A stretch of 64,000 nucleotides of DNA from Bradyrhizobium sp. WSM1743 (GTDB taxonomy: Bacteria > Pseudomonadota > Alphaproteobacteria > Rhizobiales > Xanthobacteraceae): NCBI RefSeq assembly GCF_000473065.1, contig NZ_AXAZ01000041.1, forward strand, positions 1 through 64,000, written 5' to 3'. The position numbers were made by a program, and so were the translations under genes. Positions 34,480-42,247 of this stretch are shown here, piece by piece. The notes under the pieces were generated by a model. The model was given only the letters and a program-made list of their open reading frames with translations, ran no database searches and had not been told where the DNA came from. Positions within the stretch are counted from its first letter, which is position 1; each line of letters opens with the position of its first letter.

Positions 34480-36594
34480 TCAATCCTGGATCTTCGAAAA
34501 ATCCGCCACCGCACGCGTGGCGCTGCGGATCTCGTTCAAGAGCTTCAGGCGGTTCTCGCGCACCTTCGGATCGTCGTCGTTGACGCGGACCTTGTCGAAG
34601 AACGCATCGACCGGCGGGCGCAGCTTTGCCATCGCGCTCATCGCGGCCGCGAAGTCTTCCTTCGCGACGGCGGCGCTGGCTTCCGCCTTCACCTCGTCGA
34701 TTGCCCTGGCCAGCGCCTTCTCCTCGGCGAGACTGTAGAGCGCGGGCTCCGGCGCGCCGTCGAAGGTCCGCTTGTCCTTCTTCTCCTCGATCGAGAGGAT
34801 GTTGCCGGCGCGCTTGGTGCCGGCGAGCAGGTTCTTGCCGTCGTCGCTCTCAAGGAATTTGCCGAGCGCCTCGACCCGGCGGACGATCATCAGAAGATCG
34901 TCCTGGCCGCCGAGCGCGAACACGGCGTCGACGAGATCGTGACGCGCGCCCTGCTCGCGGAGCTGGACCTTCAGGCGGTCGGCGAAGAAGGGGAGAAGAT
35001 CAATAGCTCCCTTCCCCGCAAGAGTCTGAAAATGCTGGGCGATGGATCGAATGACAGTGTCGTAGTGTTTGTCGAAAAGCTCTCCGAGAGAGATTCGAAC
35101 CCCGTTCTCGACGAGCAGCCTGATCACGCCCAACGCCGCACGACGGAGCGCATAGGGATCCTTGCTGCCCGTCGGCTTTTCGTCAATCGCCCAGAATCCA
35201 ACCAGCGTATCGATCTTGTCCGCGAGCGCCACGGCAACGCTGACCGGGTCGGTCGGCACGCGATCGGCGGGGCCTTGCGGCTTGTAGTGCTCCTCGCAGG
35301 CGACGGCGACGGAGGCGTCTTCGCCCTGCGCGAGGGCATAGTACTTGCCCATCAGGCCCTGCACCTCGGGGAATTCGCCGACGACTTCGGTCAACAAATC
35401 CGCCTTGGCCAGATGCGCAGCACGCGTCGCCTTGGCGACATCGGCCCCGACCAGCGGCGCGATCTCGGCGGCGAGGCGCTCGATGCGCTTGATGCGCTCC
35501 GCCTGCGTGCCGAGCTTCTCGTGGAACACGATCTGCTCGAACTTCGGCAGCCGGTCCTCGAGCTTCGTTTTCAAGTCCGTCTCGTAGAAGAATTTCGCAT
35601 CGCTTAAGCGCGCGCGGATGACGCGTTCGTTGCCGGCGATGATGGTCGCACCACCGTCGGTCGCCTCGATATTGGCGACCAGGATGAACTTGTTGGCGAG
35701 CTTGCCCGTTTTGGGATCTCTGACGACGAAGCACTTCTGGTTGTTGCGGATGGTGGCGCGGATCACTTCGCCTGGAGTCGCCAGGAACTCCGGTTCGAAC
35801 GAGCCCATCAGCACGACAGGCCATTCGACGAGGCCGGCGACCTCGTCGAGCAGGGTCTGGTCCTCGACCAGCTCAAAGCCTTGCGCGAAGGCGAGCTGCT
35901 TGGCGTCGGTGAGGATCGCGTCCTTGCGGCGCTCGGAGTCGAGCACGACTTTCGCGGCGAGAAGCTTGGCCTCGTAATCCTCGAAGCGGCGAACAGCAAT
36001 CGCGCCCGGCGCGAGGAAGCGGTGACCGTAAGTGGTCTGGCCGCTCTCGATGCCGTCCACCTCGAACTTCACGACATCGGGCTCTTCGGTCTCGAGCCCG
36101 AACGTCGCGGTGATCGCGTGCAACGGACGCACCCAGTTCAGCGAGCCGGGCTTTCCGGAACGCGCACCCCAGCGCATCGATTTCGGCCAGGGGAAGGTGC
36201 GGATGATGACGGGCAGGATCTCCGCGAGCACGTCGATCGCATCGCGGCCGGGCTTCTCGATCAATCCGATGTAGAAATCACCCTTGGGGTCGCGCTGGAT
36301 CTTGGCCTCATCCAGCGACTTCAATCCAGTCGCCTTCAGAAAGCCCTGCACGGCGGCATCGGGCGCGCCGACTTTCGGTCCGCGGCGCTCGGTCTTGAGG
36401 TCAGGCTGGCGCGCGGGGATGCCGTGCACGGTGAGCGCAAGGCGGCGCGGCGTCGCAAAGGCTTTTGCGCCCTCGTAGACCAGGCCTTCGGCAACCAGCT
36501 TGTCGGTGACCATGCGGCGCAAATCGTCGGCCGCCTTGGCCTGCATGCGCGCGGGGATTTCTTCCGAGAACAGCTCAAGCAAAAGATCGGGCAT
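34480..36594 (-). CDS. glyS: Glycine-tRNA ligase beta subunit
   Basis: A 704-residue beta chain of the bacterial alpha2-beta2 glycyl-tRNA synthetase. It begins MPDLLLELFSEEIPARMQ, the family start. MRWGARSGKPGSLNWVRPLH and RHHPQQ-equivalent IRATIRNNQKCFVVRD fall in the B3/B4-like region, and the HD-like core contains SVAVALADKIDTLVGFWAI. The C-terminal anticodon-binding region ends FFDKVRVNDDDPKVRENRLK. It binds tRNA-Gly while GlyQ activates glycine. Its start codon overlaps the glyQ stop, so the two chains are translationally coupled. Confidence 0.97.
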   Translation of the reverse strand: MPDLLLELFSEEIPARMQAKAADDLRRMVTDKLVAEGLVYEGAKAFATPRRLALTVHGIPARQPDLKTERRGPKVGAPDAAVQGFLKATGLKSLDEAKIQRDPKGDFYIGLIEKPGRDAIDVLAEILPVIIRTFPWPKSMRWGARSGKPGSLNWVRPLHAITATFGLETEEPDVVKFEVDGIESGQTTYGHRFLAPGAIAVRRFEDYEAKLLAAKVVLDSERRKDAILTDAKQLAFAQGFELVEDQTLLDEVAGLVEWPVVLMGSFEPEFLATPGEVIRATIRNNQKCFVVRDPKTGKLANKFILVANIEATDGGATIIAGNERVIRARLSDAKFFYETDLKTKLEDRLPKFEQIVFHEKLGTQAERIKRIERLAAEIAPLVGADVAKATRAAHLAKADLLTEVVGEFPEVQGLMGKYYALAQGEDASVAVACEEHYKPQGPADRVPTDPVSVAVALADKIDTLVGFWAIDEKPTGSKDPYALRRAALGVIRLLVENGVRISLGELFDKHYDTVIRSIAQHFQTLAGKGAIDLLPFFADRLKVQLREQGARHDLVDAVFALGGQDDLLMIVRRVEALGKFLESDDGKNLLAGTKRAGNILSIEEKKDKRTFDGAPEPALYSLAEEKALARAIDEVKAEASAAVAKEDFAAAMSAMAKLRPPVDAFFDKVRVNDDDPKVRENRLKLLNEIRSATRAVADFSKIQD

Positions 36595-37532
36595 CAGGCC
36601 GCTCCGCCCGCTTCAGTGTGGATCCAGGCCTCGCCGCAGGCCTTGGCCAGCTCGCGCACGCGAAGAATGTAACTCTGCCGCTCCGTCACGGAGATCACGC
36701 CGCGCGCATCGAGCAGGTTGAAGACGTGGCTGGCCTTGATGCACTGGTCATAGGCCGGCAGCGCCATCAGATGCTGCTTGCTGTTGCCGCCTTCGCGCCA
36801 GCCTGTGTCGAGATATTTCTTGCAGGCCGCCTCGGCCATCTTGAACTGCTCGAACAGCATCGCGGTGTCGGCGTATTCAAAGTTGTGCCGGGAATATTCC
36901 TGCTCGGCTTGCAGGAACACGTCGCCATAAGTGACCTTCTGATCACCATCGTGGCCGTTAAAATTGAGATCGTAGACGCGGTCGACGCCTTGCACATACA
37001 TCGCGAGGCGCTCGAGCCCATAGGTGAGCTCGCCCGCGACCGGGGCGCATTCGAAGCCCGCGACCTGCTGAAAATAGGTGAACTGACTCACCTCCATGCC
37101 GTCGCACCAGCACTCCCAACCGAGGCCCCAGGCGCCGAGCGTCGGGCTCTCCCAATCGTCCTCGACGAAGCGGATGTCGTGCACGGCGGAATCGATGCCG
37201 ATCGCGGCGAGCGACTTCAGGTACAGCTCCTGAAGGTTCGGCGGCGACGGCTTCATGATCACCTGGAACTGGTAGTAGTGCTGCATCCGGTTCGGATTCT
37301 CGCCGTAGCGGCCGTCCTTGGGCCGGCGCGAGGGCTGCACATAGGCTGCGTTCCACGGCTTTGGCCCGAGCGCACGCAGGGTGGTCGCCGGATGGAAGGT
37401 GCCCGCGCCCATTTCCATGTCGTAGGGCTGCAAGATCACGCAGCCCTGCTCGGCCCAGAACCGCTGGAGCGCGAGGATGAAGCCCTGGAACGAGCGTTCC
37501 GGGCGCATATGGGCGGGCAATGAGGCGTCCAT
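36594..37532 (-). CDS. glyQ: Glycine-tRNA ligase alpha subunit
   Basis: A 312-residue catalytic alpha chain. Class II motifs are visible: FWAEQGCVILQPYDMEMGAG near the N-terminus, AAYVQPSRRPKDGRYGENPN with the motif 2 arginine, and LGWECWCDGMEVSQFTYFQQ and ELTYGLERLAMYVQ for motif 3. It activates glycine with ATP. Length and sequence are typical, with an N-terminal 10-residue extension. It lies upstream of glyS with overlapping codons, and the pair reads leftward from a small TM-protein and S49-peptidase cluster. Confidence 0.97.
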   Translation of the reverse strand: MDASLPAHMRPERSFQGFILALQRFWAEQGCVILQPYDMEMGAGTFHPATTLRALGPKPWNAAYVQPSRRPKDGRYGENPNRMQHYYQFQVIMKPSPPNLQELYLKSLAAIGIDSAVHDIRFVEDDWESPTLGAWGLGWECWCDGMEVSQFTYFQQVAGFECAPVAGELTYGLERLAMYVQGVDRVYDLNFNGHDGDQKVTYGDVFLQAEQEYSRHNFEYADTAMLFEQFKMAEAACKKYLDTGWREGGNSKQHLMALPAYDQCIKASHVFNLLDARGVISVTERQSYILRVRELAKACGEAWIHTEAGGAA

Positions 37533-37624
37533 CGTCAGATCAGGCTCTCGCGGGGGGCTTTGAATCGCGCGGGACCGTATCGACGGAGGGGATGGGAATC
37601 AAGGCAAAGGGGGCGGAAATGGCT

Positions 37625-37726
37625 GTCATTCCGGGACGATGCGATGGGACCGCGTCAGCGGCCCGCAGGACCGAACCCGGAATCTCGAGATTCCGGGTTC
37701 GGTCCTGCGGACCGCCCCGGAATGAC
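37625..37726. repeat. Palindromic repeat, GTCATTCCGGGGCGCG family, variant
   Basis: GTCATTCCGGG and CCCCGGAATGAC bracket GGTCCTGCGG/CCGCAGGACC and ATTCCGGG/CCCGGAAT in inverted order. Related to 4870-4972 and 62735-62823. Confidence 0.85.
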
Positions 37727-37747
37727 GGCGTGTGAAAAGAGCAGCGT

Positions 37748-37939
37748 CTACCCCGGCCGGTAAGCCCCGGTCACGGGGTCACGCTTCAGCGTCTGGATAT
37801 CCCCCATACGAGCGGCTTCAGCGACGCGCGACACGCGCATCTCCTCCAGCTCCTGGTTGATCCGGACAGCGGTCTTGTAGGCCCAGCGGACCACGGCAAG
37901 CCCGCCCAGGACGCCCGCGAAAGCGACGAACGGCGGCAT
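37748..37939 (-). CDS. Small conserved membrane-anchored protein (63 aa)
   Basis: Begins MPPFVAFAGVLGGLAVVRWA, one membrane helix. A charged amphipathic helix (VRINQELEEMRVSRVAEAAR) and the tail DIQTLKRDPVTGAYRPG follow. The C-terminal DPxTGxYRP pattern is recurrent in small alphaproteobacterial proteins and may be a conserved motif of unknown function. It sits between the S49 peptidase and glyQ in the same direction, as part of a conserved-looking cluster. I cannot name its role. Confidence 0.7.
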   Translation of the reverse strand: MPPFVAFAGVLGGLAVVRWAYKTAVRINQELEEMRVSRVAEAARMGDIQTLKRDPVTGAYRPG

Positions 37940-38043
37940 CGGTCGATCCTTGTCTAGTGCTCAGCCCCCACCTGCATTGTTGCGCAGATGGACCTGCGCC
38001 GCAATTGGCCCACCTCGGGCCAAATGGCGCGGGAGGGCTCGGC

Positions 38044-38952
38044 CTAGAACCCGAATTTCGCCCAAATCGCCCGCGTCTCGACGGCCGAGATCAGCTCGTC
38101 CGGAAGGCCGGCGATAGATTCCAGGGCTGAAAGCTGCCCCGCGCCGGGGGCTTTTCGCCCCAAAAGGCCGGAGAGCAGCCCGGTCGGCTGCGCGATCACG
38201 GGCGTGAGAACCTTCTCACCATAGCGGGCACGAAGAGTTGAGCGGAGATCGCCGATGCCGTCGGCGAGCCCCAGCGAGATGGCGCTCTCACCGGCCCAGT
38301 ATTCTCCAGTGAACAGCGTGTCGTCCGCTCCCTTCAGCCGCGCGCCGCGGCTCTCCTTGACCAGCGAGATGAAGATCTGGTGGATCTCGCGCTGGATCGC
38401 CTTCAGTCTAACGACGTCATCGGGGTTTTCCGGGAGGAACGGATCGAGCATCGCCTTGTGTTCGCCTGCGGTGTAGAGGCGCCGCTCGATGCCGAGCCGC
38501 CTGATCGCCTCCTGAAAACCGAAACTGCCGCCGACCACGCCGATCGAGCCGAGAATCGAAGAGGGATCGCAGATGATCTCGTCGCCGGCGCAGGCGATCA
38601 TGTAGCCGCCGGAGGCCGCGACGTCTTCGACGAACACGAGCACCGGCAGCTTCTTCTCCGCCGCCAACTGCTTGATGCGCAAGTAGATCTGGCGCGACTG
38701 CACCGGCGAGCCGCCGGGCGAATTGATCACCAGCGCCACGGCCTTGGCGTGGCGATAGGAAAACGCGCGCTCGAGCACCCGCGCGACGCCAGCAAGCGTC
38801 AAGCCGGGGCGCAGCGGCGTCACCGCACCGATCACGCCTGACAGCCGCACCACCGGCACCACTGCCGCACCGGGGCGGAAGCGCGCCGGTAGATATTGCA
38901 TGAGCTTGTCGGCCAGGCCGGAACTCTCTCGATCGTTCAATTGTTCGGCCAT
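38044..38952 (-). CDS. S49 family serine peptidase (SppA/SohB-like)
   Basis: A 302-residue protease. The Ser/Lys dyad is visible as Ser114 in VAASGGYMIACAGD and Lys166 in AGEHKAMLDPFLPE. INSPGGSPVQS and GSIGVVGG are the substrate-channel motifs of the family. There is no N-terminal membrane helix, so it may be a cytoplasmic or peripheral member, unlike E. coli SohB or SppA. Signal-peptide degradation or envelope-protein turnover is the family role. It is flanked by a small membrane protein and, across 100 bases, by a methyltransferase gene read in the same direction. Confidence 0.9.
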   Translation of the reverse strand: MAEQLNDRESSGLADKLMQYLPARFRPGAAVVPVVRLSGVIGAVTPLRPGLTLAGVARVLERAFSYRHAKAVALVINSPGGSPVQSRQIYLRIKQLAAEKKLPVLVFVEDVAASGGYMIACAGDEIICDPSSILGSIGVVGGSFGFQEAIRRLGIERRLYTAGEHKAMLDPFLPENPDDVVRLKAIQREIHQIFISLVKESRGARLKGADDTLFTGEYWAGESAISLGLADGIGDLRSTLRARYGEKVLTPVIAQPTGLLSGLLGRKAPGAGQLSALESIAGLPDELISAVETRAIWAKFGF

Positions 38953-39006
38953 GCCGCTACCTCTGATTAACCATTTCTTATCACGCGAGTGTCATTGGAA
39001 GTGCCT

Positions 39007-39032
39007 GGAACGTGTTTTGCAGATTTCCCGTT
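39007..39032 (+). promoter_or_regulatory. EcfG-type (general stress response) promoter
   Basis: GGAAC at 39007-39011 and CGTT at 39029-39032, separated by 17 bases, match the GGAAC-N16/17-CGTT consensus of the alphaproteobacterial general-stress sigma factor EcfG. It ends 32 bases before the ATG at 39065. Confidence 0.65.
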
Positions 39033-39064
39033 GGGAAGCTGCAATAGGCAGCGGAGGAAACGCC

Positions 39065-39163
39065 ATGAAGATTTATCTGCTGATGCTGCTGATCGGTGCG
39101 CTTTTCACGGCGATTCGCTTCACGTCCCCGCAAGAGCAGCAGTCGGAATCGCTTCCGCAGTAA
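39065..39163 (+). CDS. Small membrane protein (32 aa)
   Basis: MKIYLLMLLIGALFTAIRFT is almost wholly a membrane helix; SPQEQQSESLPQ is a short polar tail. GGAGGAAA lies 4 bases before the ATG. An EcfG-like promoter is placed correctly upstream. The stop falls 4 bases before the methyltransferase stop on the other strand, so the genes are convergent. The size, strong ribosome site and promoter make it credible, but it is short enough that expression needs proof. No homologue is known to me by name. Confidence 0.55.
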   Translation: MKIYLLMLLIGALFTAIRFTSPQEQQSESLPQ

Positions 39164-39167
39164 GCCG

Positions 39168-39932
39168 TCATGGCTCCACCAGCGGCAACTCCGCCCTCCC
39201 CTCCAGAATATCCCTCACCCCTTTTTTAGGCACGCTTGACTCTCCGTTAAGCATGAGGCTCGGCAGCAATCGTGTCGGAGCCCGGCCGCCTTTGACTGCG
39301 CGCACCAGCACGCGGATCGCGGGCTTTCCCGCTTCGCCATGAACCGGCAGGATCGCGAGGCTGCCGAAGCCGCGTGACAGCGCGGCCAGAACGTCGGCGA
39401 TTCCGTCCGCCCGCCAGATTAGAGTGAGCGCGCCGCTCGATCGCAGGATACGCCGCGCTGCATGCACCCACGCATGCAGCGTCTCCCCGGTTGCCACATG
39501 GGCGGTGTGACGTGCCTGATCCGGCGAGCCGCGATGACGTGCGGGATCGTTGAAGGGCGGGTTCATCAGCACTGCGTCGACACTGTCAGGCAGGAGTCCG
39601 TTTGCTGCAAACGCCTGCGCATCCGCGGTGACGTCGAGCACGATGGTCTCGGCGGCGATCGCGTTCGCCGCAGCATTGGCCCGCGCGAGCTCCGCCAGTT
39701 CCGGATCGATCTCGACCAGGCTGAGCCTGATCCCCTCTACGCGCCGAGCAAGCGCGAGCCCCGCCGTGCCAACGCCGGCGCCAAAATCGACCACGCGGTC
39801 CCCCGCACGGGCGCCGGTTGCCGCTGCGAGCAGGATGGCGTCATGCCCGGCGCGATGGCCGGATCGCTTCTGCATCAAGCGCAACTGCCCGCCGAGAAAG
39901 GCGTCCTCGGTAATATCTGCGGCCTCAATCAT
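39168..39932 (-). CDS. Class I SAM methyltransferase (TrmN6/YfiC-like)
   Basis: A 254-residue methyltransferase. VVDFGAGVGTAGLALARRV is the SAM-binding glycine loop, SLVEIDPELAELARANAAAN follows, and the catalytic motif VLMNPPFND (NPPF/Y class) acts on an exocyclic amino group. GHDAILLAAATG near the N-terminus is like tRNA1Val adenine-N6 methyltransferases. The start ATG 39932 overlaps the stop of the DUF2007 gene, so coupling is likely. The tRNA substrate is inferred from the family only. Confidence 0.85.
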   Translation of the reverse strand: MIEAADITEDAFLGGQLRLMQKRSGHRAGHDAILLAAATGARAGDRVVDFGAGVGTAGLALARRVEGIRLSLVEIDPELAELARANAAANAIAAETIVLDVTADAQAFAANGLLPDSVDAVLMNPPFNDPARHRGSPDQARHTAHVATGETLHAWVHAARRILRSSGALTLIWRADGIADVLAALSRGFGSLAILPVHGEAGKPAIRVLVRAVKGGRAPTRLLPSLMLNGESSVPKKGVRDILEGRAELPLVEP

Positions 39933-40152
39933 CGCCGCGCAGTTCGTGGCTGAGGCCGGCTTCGGTGAGGAGCTCCCGAGCCTCCTGGGCGTCGTCCTCA
40001 TGAACCAGGATCCGCCGCGGCAAAATGCCGAGCGAGCCCTCGATGATGCTCATGTTCTGGTCCAGCACCAGATGATGGATGTTGGCACCGTCGAGCAGCG
40101 CGCCAATCGCCGACACCAGCACCATATCGTTGGTCCGAACCAGTTCGCGCAA
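39925..40152 (-). CDS. DUF2007 domain protein
   Basis: About 75 residues. It reads LRELVRTNDMVLVSAIGALL then DGANIHHLVLDQNMSIIEGS and LGILPRRILVHEDDAQEARE. This is the DUF2007 fold (a GlnB-like putative signal transducer), complete from the first strand if translation begins at a TTG at 40152 behind GCAGGAG. An internal ATG at 40125 would clip the first strand. Its stop overlaps the methyltransferase start. It is divergent from the polyprenyl synthetase gene. Function unknown. Confidence 0.8.
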   Translation of the reverse strand: MRELVRTNDMVLVSAIGALLDGANIHHLVLDQNMSIIEGSLGILPRRILVHEDDAQEARELLTEAGLSHELRGDD

Positions 40153-40285
40153 AACGAAGGTCTCCTGCCTGAAGGTGGCTAAAGCGGCAAATGTCAATGG
40201 TTCCGCGGGCCTTGCCGCATCCGCCGCCAGTTTCTATTGTATTTCCATCAGAATAGCCCTTTCGGGGCAAATATTGGAGACCGGC

Positions 40286-41293
40286 GTGGCCGTCATCGTA
40301 CCTTTCGAAACTCCCGGCGCGTCGATCGAAGAGCTGGTTGCCCTTGTCGCCCCTGACATGGAGCGCGTCAACGCCACGATCCTGTCGCGGACCGGTTCGG
40401 ACGTGACCATGATCCCCGAGGTCGCCAACCACCTGATCTCCTCCGGGGGCAAACGCCTGCGCCCGATGCTGACGCTCGCCATGGCCAACCTCGCTGGCTA
40501 CACCGGCGACGGCCATATCAAGTTAGCTGCCTCCGTCGAGTTCATGCACACCGCCACCCTGCTGCACGACGACGTCGTCGACGAGAGCGAGATGCGCCGC
40601 GGCAAGCTGTCGGCGCGCATGCTCTGGGGCAACGAGGCCAGCGTGCTGGTCGGCGACTTCCTGCTGGGACAGGCCTTCCGCATGATGGTCGAGGTCGGCT
40701 CGCTGCGCGCGCTCGACATCCTCTCCGCGGCCGCCGCGACCATCGCCGAGGGCGAGGTGATGCAGCTCGCCGCGGCCAAGAACACCGCGACCACCGAGGA
40801 CGAATATCTCGCCGTGATCCGCGGCAAGACGGCCGAATTGTTCGCCGCCGCCTGCGAGGTCGGCCCTGTCATCGCCAACCGCCCGAAGGCGGAGCAGACC
40901 GCGTGCCGCTCGGTCGGCATGAATCTCGGCATCGCCTTCCAGCTCGTCGACGACGTGCTCGACTACGGCGGCAAGAGCGCAAAGCTCGGCAAGAACACCG
41001 GCGACGATTTCCGCGAAGGCAAGATCACGCTGCCGGTCGTGCTCGCCTTCCGCCGCGGCAACGACACCGAGCGCGCGTTCTGGATCCGGGCGCTCGAACG
41101 CGGCGAGATCGGCGACAGCGATCTCGATCACGCCATCGGCCTGATGAACAAGCACCGCGCGCTCGAGGACACGCTGAGCCGGGCCCAGCATTACGGCGCC
41201 ATGGCCGTGGACGCACTGGCGCTGTTCCCGTCCTCGCCGATGAAGAGCGCGCTGGAGCAGGTCGTGGCATTCTGCCTGGCGCGGTCGCATTAG
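40286..41293 (+). CDS. ispB: Polyprenyl diphosphate synthase (octaprenyl/decaprenyl type)
   Basis: A 335-residue trans-isoprenyl synthase that makes the long side chain of ubiquinone. SSGGKRLRPMLTLAMANLAG, then the first aspartate-rich motif ATLLHDDVVDESEMRRG, FLLGQAFRMM, and the second LVDDVLDYGG are all present. Chain length cannot be fixed from sequence; Bradyrhizobium makes Q-10. GTG 40286 is used, with TTGGAGA upstream and the family start AVIVPFETPGASIEEL. Essential for respiration. It is divergent from DUF2007 and followed by a repeat-filled gap. Confidence 0.92.
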   Translation: MAVIVPFETPGASIEELVALVAPDMERVNATILSRTGSDVTMIPEVANHLISSGGKRLRPMLTLAMANLAGYTGDGHIKLAASVEFMHTATLLHDDVVDESEMRRGKLSARMLWGNEASVLVGDFLLGQAFRMMVEVGSLRALDILSAAAATIAEGEVMQLAAAKNTATTEDEYLAVIRGKTAELFAAACEVGPVIANRPKAEQTACRSVGMNLGIAFQLVDDVLDYGGKSAKLGKNTGDDFREGKITLPVVLAFRRGNDTERAFWIRALERGEIGDSDLDHAIGLMNKHRALEDTLSRAQHYGAMAVDALALFPSSPMKSALEQVVAFCLARSH

Positions 41294-41308
41294 GCGACTG
41301 ACGCTCTT

Positions 41309-41496
41309 TCCGCACTCCCGCAATTTGGCCCCCGTCATCCCCGCGCAACGGCGAAGCCGTTGTCGCTGGAGGCGCGAGCGGCGCGATGCGAGGCATCGCA
41401 CCGCGAGCCTCGAAGGATGCACGGCCGGGATGCAGCCGGGCCGTCGCCCTTCGAGGCTCGCCGAACAGGCGAGCACCTCAGGGTGACGGAGATGAA
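41309..41496. repeat. Palindromic intergenic repeat around CCTCGAAGG / CCTTCGAGG
   Basis: The inner arms GAGCCTCGAAGGATGCACGG and CCGTCGCCCTTCGAGGCTC are inverted. GTCATCC and GGGTGACG bracket them. It occupies most of the first half of the gap between ispB and the HxlR gene. Confidence 0.65.
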
Positions 41497-41519
41497 TTGA
41501 CGCGCGCTGCTTCCACATC

Positions 41520-41595
41520 GTCATTGCGAGCGCAGCGAAGCAATCCAGAATCTCTCCGCGACAGACTGGATTGCTTCGCTGCGCTCGCAATGACG
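41520..41595. repeat. Palindromic repeat, GTCATTGCGAGCGCAGCGAAG family, copy 2
   Basis: Same arms as at 8436-8514, with CAATCCAG/CTGGATTG inside, ending 99 bases before the operator at 41694. Confidence 0.9.
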
Positions 41596-41693
41596 GAGTA
41601 TGGTGCGCGGCCATCATTCGCCAACTCGCATGTCAATCGCAGCGCGAGCCGCACTGCCTTGCAGCCCCGCTCTCCACCCGCACTCATCCAGTG

Positions 41694-41710
41694 ACTTGCA
41701 TTTTGCAAGT
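41694..41710. promoter_or_regulatory. Operator-like inverted repeat upstream of the HxlR gene
   Basis: ACTTGCA-TTT-TGCAAGT is a perfect 7-bp inverted repeat with a 3-base centre, ending 20 bases before the HxlR start. HxlR regulators often bind such sites and regulate themselves. Confidence 0.65.
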
Positions 41711-41730
41711 GACTCCCCTAACTTCCCCAC

Positions 41731-42246
41731 ATGCAGCCGAAATCCCCCTCGATCCTGGAATGCCCGGTCGGCCGCGCCGTGGAGACGGTCGGCGAATGGT
41801 GGAGCATCCTGATCTTGCGCGATGCGTTCCAGGGTGCGACGAAGTTCGACGAGTTCTCGCAAAGCCTCGGCATTGCGCCAAACATCCTGTCGCGCCGCCT
41901 CGCCCATCTCACCGAGAGCGGCATGTTCGTCCGCCGTCGCTATCAGGAGCGGCCGCCGCGCTATGAATATGTGCTGACGGACAGGGCGCGGGATTTCTTT
42001 CCCGTGATCGTGGCGCTGCTCGCCTGGGGCAACAAGCATCTCGCACCCAAAGGCGAAGCCATCCTGCTGGCGAACCGGAACGGCGCACGCCCGTTCGATC
42101 CGGTCGTGGTCGACGCTGCCGACATGCAACGGATCACGCTCGCCAATGCGGTCGTCATCGCAGGCCCCCGCGCCAGCCGCGGCATGCGCAAGCGGCTCGC
42201 TTCACTCAAGGCCATGAACCCGGCCGTCGCGCCGGCTGGAGACTGA
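41731..42246 (+). CDS. HxlR-family transcriptional regulator
   Basis: A 171-residue winged-helix protein. CPVGRAVETVGEWWSILILR is the HxlR N-terminal start (one conserved cysteine followed by a Trp-Trp helix). ATKFDEFSQSLGIAPNILSR is the recognition helix-turn-helix. RRRYQERPPRYEYVLTDRAR is the wing. In this family a cysteine can sense quinones or aldehydes, so the single N-terminal cysteine may matter. It is the first gene of a four-gene run (spacing 1 base, 44 bases, 8-base overlap) and has a perfect inverted repeat in front, suggesting control of the run and of itself. Confidence 0.9.
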   Translation: MQPKSPSILECPVGRAVETVGEWWSILILRDAFQGATKFDEFSQSLGIAPNILSRRLAHLTESGMFVRRRYQERPPRYEYVLTDRARDFFPVIVALLAWGNKHLAPKGEAILLANRNGARPFDPVVVDAADMQRITLANAVVIAGPRASRGMRKRLASLKAMNPAVAPAGD

Positions 42247-42247
42247 C

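Noticed and set aside
34245..34514. 89-codon minus-strand frame over the terminator and repeat
   Set aside because: Its sequence is that of the palindromic repeat read through, not a protein.
35088..35104. GAGAGATTCGAACCC, like the T-arm of a tRNA
   Set aside because: It lies in the glyS coding sequence and lacks the rest of a tRNA fold.
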